NCBI GenBank assembly: GCA_002390165.1
Contig: DGOU01000144.1
Location: 17,683-29,962, forward strand
Source of the DNA: Lutibacter sp. UBA4458
GTDB lineage: Bacteria; Bacteroidota; Bacteroidia; Flavobacteriales; Flavobacteriaceae
DNA: 12,280 nt
Direction: 5' to 3'
In this document: piece by piece, positions 6,856 to 12,280 of the stretch
How the letters are laid out: every line of letters starts with the position of its first letter
Position numbering within the stretch: position 1 is the first letter of the stretch
Translations under genes and position numbers: made by a program
The notes under the pieces: model-generated
Told to the model about the DNA's origin: nothing
Database searches by the model: none
What the model saw: the letters and a program-made list of their open reading frames with translations, nothing else

Positions 6856-8264
6856 TGTATTCCATAATTGATATAGAAACTACCGGACACAGTAACAAAA
6901 TTACTGAAATTTCCATTTTTGTTTTTGATGGAGAAAAAGTGATTGATGAATACACCACTCTTGTTAATCCAGAAGGTACAATACCGCCATTTATTACCAA
7001 TTTAACAGGTATTACAAATGCTATGGTAGCCAATGCACCTAAGTTTTATGAAATAGCAAAAAAAGTAAATGAAATTACAAAAGACACCGTTTTTGTAGCT
7101 CATAATGTAAATTTTGATTACAACATTATTCGACAAGAATTTAAAGATTTAGGGTTTGATTTTAAACGAAAAAAACTATGCACCATTCGCTTGTCTAGAA
7201 AATTAATTCCAGGATTAAAATCGTATAGTTTAGGAGCGCTTTGCTCTACCCAAAACATAGTTATTAAAGATAGACACCGAGCTAAAGGAGATGCCCAAGC
7301 TACCACCATTTTATTTGAAAAATTGTTGCGTTTAGATACTAATCAAACGGTGTTTAATTCCTTTTTAAATCCTCGATCAAGACAAGCAATTTTACCTCCT
7401 TTATTAGCAAAAGAAGTTGTAGATAATCTTTCGGAAAAAACAGGAGTTTACTATTTTAAAAACAATAAAGATGAAATTATTTATGTTGGAAAAGCTAATA
7501 ACATTAAACAACGAGTACTAAGTCATTTTTATGATAAAACAAAAAAAGAAATTAGTATGTGCCTGGAAACAAGCAACATAACTTTTACTGAAACAGGTAG
7601 TGAACTAGTTGCTTTATTAATGGAATCTTCTGAAATTAAAAAAATATTTCCAAAATATAACAGAGCACAAAGACGAGCACAGGAAAGTATAGGATTGTTT
7701 AGTTATGAAGACAGAGAAGGCATTATCCACTTAGCATATAATCGACTAAAATTAATTTCAAAACCTCTGATGAAATTTTACAATGAGACTGAGTGTAGAG
7801 TTTTTTTAGAAAAATTATGCGAACAATTTGAATTATGCCCAAAATATTGTCATTTACAATCTAATGTTGCAACTTGTTTTCACTATCAAATAAAGCAATG
7901 CAAAGGCATTTGTAGAAATGAAGAAGATGCCATCACTTATAATCAAAGGGTTCAACAAGCAATTCAGTCTGTTCAATTTAACACCAATAACTTTGTAATA
8001 AAAGAAACAGGAAGAACCAATAAGGAATACTCCTTTGCTTTAGTTTTAAATGGAATTTATAAAGGTTATGGTTTTATCAGCAAACGTAAAAAAATAAAAA
8101 CCACAGAAGATTATTTAAAAGCTATAATAGCTCAAAAAGATAATAATGATATTAAACGAATTTTGCGCTCGTATCTTAAAAAAAAGGTAGATACCATAGA
8201 AACATTAAGCGATTATACTCCTGAATTAAATTCATTTGAATTATGTGCTATCAAACAAAAATAA
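6855..8264 (+). CDS. DnaQ-like 3'-5' exonuclease fused to GIY-YIG/UvrC-like (Cho-type) endonuclease
   Basis: A 469-aa two-nuclease fusion. Residues 1-165 are a DEDDh exonuclease: D6 and E8 in IIDIETTG, D88 in AHNVNFDY, and H141 with D146 in HRAKGDA. Residues about 193-275 are a GIY-YIG domain: GVYYF (197-201), IYVGKANNIKQRV (209-221, catalytic-type R220), and MESSEIKKIFPKYN (256-269), equivalent to the UvrC 'E..lIK...P.YN' segment. A Cys-containing part (CPKYC 328-332, CFHYQIKQCKGIC 341-353) resembles the UvrC/Cho region after the nuclease. No UvrC C-terminal RNase H-like or tandem HhH domain is present, so it resembles E. coli Cho joined to DnaQ; similar fusions are known in actinobacteria. 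The GTG start overlaps the previous stop (TAGTG). It is the only usable start, because the frame has a stop 4-6 nt upstream and the catalytic D is residue 6. Confidence 0.9.
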   Translation: MYSIIDIETTGHSNKITEISIFVFDGEKVIDEYTTLVNPEGTIPPFITNLTGITNAMVANAPKFYEIAKKVNEITKDTVFVAHNVNFDYNIIRQEFKDLGFDFKRKKLCTIRLSRKLIPGLKSYSLGALCSTQNIVIKDRHRAKGDAQATTILFEKLLRLDTNQTVFNSFLNPRSRQAILPPLLAKEVVDNLSEKTGVYYFKNNKDEIIYVGKANNIKQRVLSHFYDKTKKEISMCLETSNITFTETGSELVALLMESSEIKKIFPKYNRAQRRAQESIGLFSYEDREGIIHLAYNRLKLISKPLMKFYNETECRVFLEKLCEQFELCPKYCHLQSNVATCFHYQIKQCKGICRNEEDAITYNQRVQQAIQSVQFNTNNFVIKETGRTNKEYSFALVLNGIYKGYGFISKRKKIKTTEDYLKAIIAQKDNNDIKRILRSYLKKKVDTIETLSDYTPELNSFELCAIKQK

Positions 8265-8887
8265 CAAAGCAAAAAGAAGAAATTAAGCAACGTTTCAACG
8301 CAGATGTAGGTGAATTAAATTTCTTTGAACTCAAAGAGTTTTGTAGTGCATTTGACTATCCCAAAACACCGGTTATTACAAATAGTTCACCAAATAATAT
8401 TCAGTTATTTAATTGGGGGTTAATACCTTCTTGGTCTGAAGATGTCGCTATTAGAAATTACACCTTAAATGCCAGAGTAGAAACTCTATCCGAAAAAAAA
8501 TCGTTTAAAGATGTAATGCAAAACAGATGTTTAATAATTGCAAATGGATTTTATGAATGGAAATGGTTGACCAAAAGTGGCTCTAAAAAGCAAAAATATT
8601 TAATTACCTTACCTAATGAAGAATTGTTTGCTTTTGCAGGCATTTATACGGAATGGACAGACTTTAATAACGAAAAAACAAACTCATACACTATAATAAC
8701 TACACAAGCTAATCCATTAATGTGTAAAATTCATAATACCAAACAAAGAATGCCAATAATTCTAAAAAAAGAAGATGAAACTTTTTGGCTACAAGGTAAA
8801 AACTACACTGATTTTGCTTTTCCGTACAGCACAGAACTTTTTGCAACGTTGTTGGATAAAAATAATGAGCAATTTGAGCTTTTTTAA
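8243..8887 (+). CDS. yedK: SRAP family protein (SOS response-associated peptidase, YedK/HMCES-like)
   Basis: A 214-aa SRAP protein. Family members cross-link to abasic sites in single-stranded DNA through the amino-terminal Cys, protecting them from cleavage and error-prone bypass. All key residues are visible: C2 (exposed after Met removal), N76 and R78 in TLNARVET, E105 in NGFYEWKW, and H164 with R169 in IHNTKQRMP. Spacing is close to E. coli YedK (C2, N75, E105, H160). The start is fixed at 8243 because Cys must be the second residue, which means the gene overlaps the preceding nuclease gene by 22 nt in another frame. The overlap strongly suggests translational coupling with the DnaQ-GIY-YIG protein and placement in the S24 regulator's operon. 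The symbol is by family; Bacteroidota genomes can carry several SRAP paralogues. Confidence 0.93.
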   Translation: MCYQTKITKQKEEIKQRFNADVGELNFFELKEFCSAFDYPKTPVITNSSPNNIQLFNWGLIPSWSEDVAIRNYTLNARVETLSEKKSFKDVMQNRCLIIANGFYEWKWLTKSGSKKQKYLITLPNEELFAFAGIYTEWTDFNNEKTNSYTIITTQANPLMCKIHNTKQRMPIILKKEDETFWLQGKNYTDFAFPYSTELFATLLDKNNEQFELF

Positions 8888-8979
8888 AATTAATTTTAGT
8901 TATAGAATGACTATAAATTATTTAAAAGATAGTAAAGTTCTTTTTAAATTTTATTAAAATAATTTAATCTACTAAAAAA

Positions 8980-8999
8980 GTGTGTTCGTTTGTGTGTTC
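8980..8999. repeat. Short direct repeat GTGTGTTC x2, 12-bp period
   Basis: GTGTGTTC occurs at 8980-8987 and again at 8992-8999, separated by GTTT. Just beyond it AATTTCG occurs twice with an 11-bp period (9009-9015 and 9020-9026). The spacer from 8888 to 9029 otherwise shows only AT-rich sequence with no gene-like frame. One-turn spacing could mean a protein-binding site or could be chance in AT-rich DNA. No role is assigned. Confidence 0.4.
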
Positions 9000-9029
9000 A
9001 AAGTTAAGAATTTCGATTAAATTTCGCAT

Positions 9030-9060
9030 AAAAAAAACGGTTTAATGTGAACTAAACCGC
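9030..9060 (-). terminator. Intrinsic terminator of the tRNA gene
   Basis: Reading leftward, a 7-bp stem (arms 9053-9059 and 9038-9044, CGGTTTA/TAAACCG, 8-nt loop) is followed by eight T residues (9030-9037). It lies 24 nt past the tRNA 3' end. In the rightward direction the T-run is poor (TTGATTTG), so it would serve the SRAP operon only weakly. Confidence 0.85.
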
Positions 9061-9083
9061 TTGATTTGAAATACTTAATCTTG

Positions 9084-9157
9084 TAGCGAGATCGAGAATT
9101 GAACTCGAGACCTCCGGGTTATGAATCCGACGCTCTAACCAACTGAGCTACCTCGCC
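9084..9157 (-). tRNA. tRNA with CAT anticodon, probably tRNA-Met (elongator)
   Basis: A 74-nt cloverleaf can be drawn. The acceptor arm is GGCGAGG/TCTCGCT with G-T wobbles at both ends and discriminator A. The D arm is GCTC...GAGC with an AGTTGGTTA loop, the anticodon loop is TTCATAA (CAT), the variable loop AGGTC, and the T arm TCGAG-TTCAATT-CTCGA. The first pair G1-T72 and the D-loop are not those of initiator tRNA (which has a mismatched 1-72 pair and three G-C pairs in the anticodon stem). Elongator Met is therefore favoured, though Ile with a modified CAU anticodon cannot be excluded. The anticodon stem has an A-C mismatch at its loop end. The CCA tail is not encoded (CAA follows). Confidence 0.93.
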
Positions 9158-9171
9158 ATTTATTGAGGGTG

Positions 9172-9203
9172 CAAATATAAAAATAAATTAATTGTTGCTA
9201 CAA
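9172..9203 (-). promoter_or_regulatory. Bacteroidota-type promoter of the tRNA gene
   Basis: On the minus strand TATATTTG (9172-9179) matches the -7 consensus TAnnTTTG exactly. A TTG (9201-9203) lies 21 bp upstream as the -33 element. Transcription would start roughly 5-10 nt before the tRNA 5' end at 9157, a short leader typical of tRNA genes. Confidence 0.75.
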
Positions 9204-9282
9204 GTTAATGGCTGATTTTTTTTTAAAACTTAATTTTTTTTACATAATTTATTTATATATATTGTGCTTTTAAATAGAATAT

Positions 9283-9666
9283 ATGTTAACACAAACAAAA
9301 TTTGAATTAGAATTTCCAATACAGGCTTCACCTCAAATGTTATTTCAATATTTTGCAACCCCATCAGGCTTATCAGAATGGTTTGCAGATAACGTAAATT
9401 TAAGAGGTGATATTTATACTTTTATATGGGATGGGGCTGAAGAAAAGGCTAAAGTACTTCAGGAAAGACCTAATGAAAAAATAAAATTTACTTGGCTTGA
9501 AGAAGAAAACGAAAAAATTTATTTTGAATTTAAAATTCAAGTAGATGAATTAACTAAGGATGTCTCATTAATTATAACAGACTTTGCTGAAGAAGATGAG
9601 GTAGATGAATCTAAAATGTTTTGGGAAAACCAAATTGAAGAATTAAAACACACCATTGGAGCATAA
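9283..9666 (+). CDS. START-like / SRPBCC domain protein (AHSA1-like)
   Basis: A 127-aa protein with an SRPBCC/START-like fold. LEFPIQASPQMLFQYFATPS (about residues 9-28) gives strand 1 and the first helix, followed by GLSEWFADNV, the hallmark 'L..Wfa..V' of AHSA1-like members. Next come a strand with YTFIWDGAEEKAKV, IKFTWLEEE, and a terminal helix after MFWENQIEELK. It is unusually acidic (DFAEEDEVDESK near 107-118). It is a single compact domain conserved in flavobacteria; the ligand or partner is unknown. It stands alone on its transcript: a tRNA transcribed the other way lies upstream, and an intrinsic terminator lies 22 nt downstream. The promoter is not clear. Confidence 0.82.
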   Translation: MLTQTKFELEFPIQASPQMLFQYFATPSGLSEWFADNVNLRGDIYTFIWDGAEEKAKVLQERPNEKIKFTWLEEENEKIYFEFKIQVDELTKDVSLIITDFAEEDEVDESKMFWENQIEELKHTIGA

Positions 9667-9680
9667 CTTCTTTAACATAA

Positions 9681-9716
9681 CTAAAAAGCCTTGATTTTTT
9701 CAAGGTTTTTTTAGTT
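9681..9716 (+). terminator. Intrinsic terminator after the START-like gene
   Basis: CCTTGA (9689-9694), a loop of five T, TCAAGG (9700-9705), then seven T (9706-9712). The flanking AACTAAAAA and TTTTTTTAGTT are also complementary, so the hairpin can extend and could work in both directions. It separates the START-like gene from the aminotransferase gene. Confidence 0.85.
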
Positions 9717-9740
9717 CCCATAAGTTAAAATATAGAATTA

Positions 9741-10556
9741 ATGAATTTAAACGGTAATTTAATTCAAAATAACAAGCAAATATTTAATAACTTAAATAGA
9801 GCATTTAAATATGGTGATGCTTTATTTGAAACTATTAAAGTAGCGGATTTAAAAGTTATTTTTTTAGAAGATCATTATTTTAGATTAATGGCATCTATGC
9901 GAATGTTGCGCATGGAAATACCAATGAATTTTTCTTTGGATTTTTTTCAAGAAGAAATTATTAAAACGGTTACCGAATCAAATTTTCAAAATGCAAGGGT
10001 AAGAGTTACGGTTTTTAGAAATGATGGAGGACTTTATTTGCCTGAAGATAATAAAGTTAATTTTTTGATTGAAGTTAGTGAGCTAAAATTAGGTTCAAAA
10101 CAAAATTATGAAATAGATGTTTTTAAGGATTATTTTATTTATTCCGGATTGTTATCTACAATTAAAACTACCAATAAATTAACTAATGTATTGGCAAGTA
10201 TTTATGCCTCTGAAAACGGATTTGATAATTGTATTTTGTTAAATGAAAAAAAGAATGTTGTAGAAACTTTAAATGGAAATATATTTTTAGTTAATAATAA
10301 TACTTTAAAAACACCTCCAATTTCTGAAGGCTGTATAAAAGGGATTGTTAGAAAAAAAATTATTGAAATTGTAAACAAAAGCGATAAATTTAATTTGGAG
10401 GAAACTCAAATTTCACCGTTTGATTTGCTAAAGGCCGACGAAATATTTATTACCAATGCTATTATTGGAATTCAATCGGTCACAAAATATAAAAAGAAAG
10501 CCTTTAATAAAGAGGTTGCTAAGGAATTAGCAGAAGAACTACAAAAACTAGTTTAA
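9741..10556 (+). CDS. Class IV (fold type IV) PLP aminotransferase/lyase, aminodeoxychorismate lyase-like
   Basis: A 271-aa fold-type IV PLP enzyme. Visible: NRAFKYGDALFETIKV (19-34), the standard N-terminal signature; HYFRLMASM (45-53); PLP-Schiff-base lysine K142 in STIKTTNKL; E175 in VVETLNGNIF (binds the pyridine N); and cofactor-phosphate loop candidates FITNAIIGIQSV (236-247). The Lys-Glu spacing (33) equals that of E. coli PabC, and the length (271 aa) is also PabC-like rather than IlvE-like (about 300 aa or more). PabC makes p-aminobenzoate for folate; related members act on branched-chain or D-amino acids, and the sequence alone does not decide. No pabA/pabB is adjacent. The stop codon region overlaps that of the convergent yqgE gene by 9 bp. 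Confidence 0.85.
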   Translation: MNLNGNLIQNNKQIFNNLNRAFKYGDALFETIKVADLKVIFLEDHYFRLMASMRMLRMEIPMNFSLDFFQEEIIKTVTESNFQNARVRVTVFRNDGGLYLPEDNKVNFLIEVSELKLGSKQNYEIDVFKDYFIYSGLLSTIKTTNKLTNVLASIYASENGFDNCILLNEKKNVVETLNGNIFLVNNNTLKTPPISEGCIKGIVRKKIIEIVNKSDKFNLEETQISPFDLLKADEIFITNAIIGIQSVTKYKKKAFNKEVAKELAEELQKLV

Positions 10557-11105
10557 AGATGGGTTTTTAGGTGCATTTGCCCAAATTTGATAATCACCAC
10601 CTAATTTTAAAATTTGATTTTTCCAAATATCCTTACTTTCTAATCCTAATAAATCAGGATATTTATTGTCAACCACAACCCAGTTAGATTCAGATAATTC
10701 TTCTTTTAATTGATTTTCAGTCCATCCAGAGTATCCTAAGAAAAAACGAATGTCCGACTGGTCAACTTTGCGGTTGTTTAATAAGTTAGTTAGCGTCTTA
10801 AAATCCCCTCCCCAAAATATACCATTAGAAATTTCAATGCTATTTGGAATTAAATCAGGAATTTTATGAATAAAGTATAAGTTTTCTGGTTCTACAGGGC
10901 CACCGCTAAAAATTTTAAAGTCGCAGTCTATATCAGGAATTAAATCTTTTAATACAAATTCAGTTTTTTTATTAATAATAAAGCCAACACTTCCATCTAT
11001 ATTGTCTTCCGTTAAATATATAACAGACCTATTAAAAGACCTGTCATTTAAAATGGATGGTTCAGAGATTAATAATTTACCTTTTAAAAGATTTTTTACT
11101 GACAT
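10548..11105 (-). CDS. yqgE: YqgE/AlgH family protein (UPF0301)
   Basis: A 185-aa protein, usual length for the family (about 185-190). Family signatures run in order: KGKLLISEPSI near 8-18, FNRSVIYLTE (24-33), GSVGFIINKKT (38-48), FSGGPVEPENLYFIH (66-80), FWGGDF (97-102), FFLGYSGWTENQL (121-133) and WVVVDN. The fold is known from structures but the biochemical role is not settled; 'AlgH' comes from an alginate-regulation phenotype in Pseudomonas. It is transcribed from just left of the HU terminator, probably from its own promoter at about 11110-11150, where TATATTTA is a near match to the -7 consensus. Its 3' end overlaps the aminotransferase gene tail by 9 bp, and no separate terminator was seen. 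Confidence 0.95.
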   Translation of the reverse strand: MSVKNLLKGKLLISEPSILNDRSFNRSVIYLTEDNIDGSVGFIINKKTEFVLKDLIPDIDCDFKIFSGGPVEPENLYFIHKIPDLIPNSIEISNGIFWGGDFKTLTNLLNNRKVDQSDIRFFLGYSGWTENQLKEELSESNWVVVDNKYPDLLGLESKDIWKNQILKLGGDYQIWANAPKNPSLN

Positions 11106-11148
11106 TTATCATAAACATTTCTTTAAATATATAAAATTTATAATAAAT

Positions 11149-11178
11149 AAAAAAACTCTCTTTAAAAAAGAGAGTTTG
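11149..11178 (-). terminator. Intrinsic terminator of the HU gene
   Basis: Leftward reading: a perfect 10-bp stem AACTCTCTTT/AAAGAGAGTT (11154-11163 and 11167-11176) with a 3-nt loop, leading into a T-run (11149-11155). It lies about 26 nt after the HU stop codon and isolates HU from yqgE. Confidence 0.9.
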
Positions 11179-11203
11179 AATAATTTAAAAAAAATCTTTA
11201 AAA

Positions 11204-11476
11204 CTAGTTTACAGCATCGCTAAAACCAGCTCCAGCTTTAAATTTCACTACGTTTTTAGCTTTAATTTGAATTGTAGCTCCTGTTTGAGGATTTCTACCA
11301 GTTCTTGCAGCTCTATTAGATACTGACCAAGTTCCCCATCCAACTAAAGCAACTTTTCCACCTTTTTTTAAAGTTTTTGTTACATTGTCAGTTAATGATT
11401 CTAATGCTGATTTTGCAGCTGCTTTTGTGATGCCAGCATCTGCTGCCATAGCATCAATTAAATCTGATTTGTTCAT
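11204..11476 (-). CDS. HU-family histone-like DNA-binding protein
   Basis: A 90-aa protein, exactly HU/IHF subunit size. It has an N-terminal helical dimerisation part (MNKSDLIDAMAADAGITK, then AAAKSALESLTDNVTKTLKKGG), the saddle strands KVALVGWGTWSV (41-52), and the flexible DNA-binding arm with GRNPQTG (60-66), where P63 is the intercalating proline. VVKFKAGAGF closes the family pattern. The usual 'GFGtF' is WGTW here, a conservative aromatic change. It bends and compacts DNA as a dimer in the nucleoid. It is monocistronic, with a strong promoter upstream and a strong terminator downstream, consistent with high expression. A heterodimer partner is not visible in the window. Confidence 0.96.
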   Translation of the reverse strand: MNKSDLIDAMAADAGITKAAAKSALESLTDNVTKTLKKGGKVALVGWGTWSVSNRAARTGRNPQTGATIQIKAKNVVKFKAGAGFSDAVN

Positions 11477-11530
11477 AATTTAAATGTTAAATTTATTTAG
11501 GTTAAACATATTTTGCTTTTAAAAGCTTAA

Positions 11531-11560
11531 CAAAGTTATACGGAATAAGGGCTTGTGCAA
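11531..11560 (-). promoter_or_regulatory. Bacteroidota-type promoter of the HU gene
   Basis: On the minus strand TAACTTTG (11531-11538) matches TAnnTTTG, with TTG at 11558-11560 as the -33 element 19 bp upstream. The predicted start is near 11524, giving a 5' leader of about 50 nt. The leader is AT-rich with no Shine-Dalgarno sequence (TTTAAATT before ATG). Confidence 0.8.
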
Positions 11561-11632
11561 GTTTTTGGTATAAAAACTAACCTTTTTGTTAATAAATGAG
11601 GGTAAATGTTAATAAACTTGTGTTTATAATTC

Positions 11633-11666
11633 AAAAAATACGGCTAGCCCTATAAAATAATGGGCT
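11633..11666 (-). terminator. Weak candidate terminator after fmt
   Basis: Leftward, a 5-bp G/C-rich stem AGCCC/GGGCT (11662-11666 and 11646-11650) includes the last base of the fmt stop codon. Six T follow at 11633-11638, but only after a gap of 7 nt. The gap and short stem make this a weak call. Confidence 0.35.
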
Positions 11667-12280
11667 TACAGCATTTTAGCATCCGATAAAAAACTATAGC
11701 CGTTTAATAAACTTTTAGTATCCATTTTTCTTTTGCCAGCCAACTGTAAACTTTTTATTTTTAACAAGCCATTGTCCACTGCAATTTTAATTTCATTTTT
11801 GCTAGAAATCATTTTCCCAATAGTATAAGAATGATTTACTACTTCTTTTTCAACATCAAATATTTTAACTTTAATTTTATCTTCTCCATTTAAAAGAAAA
11901 CTCCAAGCTGCAGGATATGGGTTTAGTCCTCTAATTAAATTATAGATTTCATTTAATGGCTTGCTCCAATCTATTTTACAAGTTTCTGTATAAATTTTAG
12001 GAGCGGATTTACTTTCTAAATCTTTTTGAGGAAATGTTTTAATATTGTTCTCCGAAATTAGTTGCGCTGTTTTTACAACAAGTTTACTGCCTATTTGTAA
12101 TAATTCATCGTGTAATTCGCCAACATTTGTATTTTCCGTAATAGCTACTTTTTCTTGCAAAATAATAGAGCCAGTATCAATTTTTTCATCAATAAAAAAT
12201 GTGGTAACTCCAGTTTTATTTTCTCCATTAATAATTGCCCAGTTTATAGGGGCAGCACCTCTGTAATTTGGTAATAATGA
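11666..12280 (-). CDS. fmt: Methionyl-tRNA formyltransferase, N-terminal third outside the window
   Basis: The frame is open to the right edge, giving the last 204 residues of an enzyme normally about 310-320 aa. It formylates Met on initiator tRNA using 10-formyl-THF. The visible part begins in the catalytic domain with SLLPNYRGAAPINWAI (the conserved SLLP.yRGaaPi segment just after the catalytic Asn/His), then TGVTTFFIDEKIDTGSII, whose Asp in IDTG matches catalytic D144 of E. coli. The C-terminal OB-like tRNA-binding domain follows, with IDWSKPLNEIYNLIRGLNPY, PAAWSF and LQLAGKRKM. A TTG near 12160 is internal, not the start. Downstream lies the HU gene with its own promoter, so fmt is probably the last gene of its transcript. 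Confidence 0.96.
   Translation of the reverse strand, partial: SLLPNYRGAAPINWAIINGENKTGVTTFFIDEKIDTGSIILQEKVAITENTNVGELHDELLQIGSKLVVKTAQLISENNIKTFPQKDLESKSAPKIYTETCKIDWSKPLNEIYNLIRGLNPYPAAWSFLLNGEDKIKVKIFDVEKEVVNHSYTIGKMISSKNEIKIAVDNGLLKIKSLQLAGKRKMDTKSLLNGYSFLSDAKML

Noticed and set aside
8775..8957. A 60-residue + frame at the end of the SRAP gene
   Set aside because: Mostly an out-of-frame shadow of SRAP, followed by AT-rich spacer.
11002..11223. A 73-residue + strand frame over yqgE and the HU terminator
   Set aside because: It runs through the HU terminator hairpin and into the HU gene on the opposite strand; low-complexity Lys/Phe translation.
12158..12160. TTG as the start of a 164-residue protein
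   Set aside because: Upstream codons to 12280 encode the conserved Fmt segment SLLPNYRGAAPI, so TTG is internal.
1..12280. CRISPR array, insertion sequence, toxin-antitoxin or phage-defence cassette
   Set aside because: No regularly spaced repeats, no transposase and no toxin-antitoxin or defence nuclease pair were seen. The S24 regulator might suggest a prophage, but its neighbours are repair genes, with no phage structural or integrase genes.

Overview
The window is AT-rich, uses TAnnTTTG-type (-7) promoter elements and weak or absent Shine-Dalgarno sequences. Together with the protein families present, this points to the Bacteroidota, most likely a member of the Flavobacteriaceae. This is inferred from protein style, promoters and gene content; there is no rRNA to confirm it.

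Left part (1-1730, + strand): a run of four small co-directional genes. They are a 5'-truncated small protein at the window edge, a VanZ-like membrane protein that stops inside its C-terminal motif, a PhnB-like VOC protein and an SRPBCC-fold protein. They look like ordinary accessory or housekeeping genes with short gaps between them.

Centre (1814-8887): a two-armed DNA-damage module around an 84-bp divergent regulatory region (5998-6081). The leftward arm is a short, DnaE2-like C-family polymerase (989 aa) translationally coupled through an ATGA overlap to a catalytically intact DinB-type Y-family polymerase with a beta-clamp motif. The rightward arm is a LexA/cI-like HTH-S24 autoprotease, then a DnaQ-type exonuclease fused to a GIY-YIG/UvrC-like nuclease, then an SRAP (YedK/HMCES-like) abasic-site protein. 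These three overlap by 1 and 22 nt. The divergent region holds a perfect 6-5-6 palindrome and a second short palindrome, good candidates for the S24 repressor's operators. The simplest reading is a self-regulated SOS-like regulon: damage triggers repressor self-cleavage, and both arms (lesion bypass on one side, incision/exonuclease/abasic-site protection on the other) are released together.

Right part (8888-12280): a tRNA gene with a CAT anticodon (- strand) with its own promoter and terminator, then what looks like core Flavobacteriia genome. This comprises a START-like protein, a class IV (PabC-like) aminotransferase, YqgE/AlgH, an HU-family DNA-binding protein with a clear promoter and terminator, and the C-terminal two-thirds of methionyl-tRNA formyltransferase, which runs off the window. 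No CRISPR array, insertion sequence, rRNA or phage structural gene was seen.
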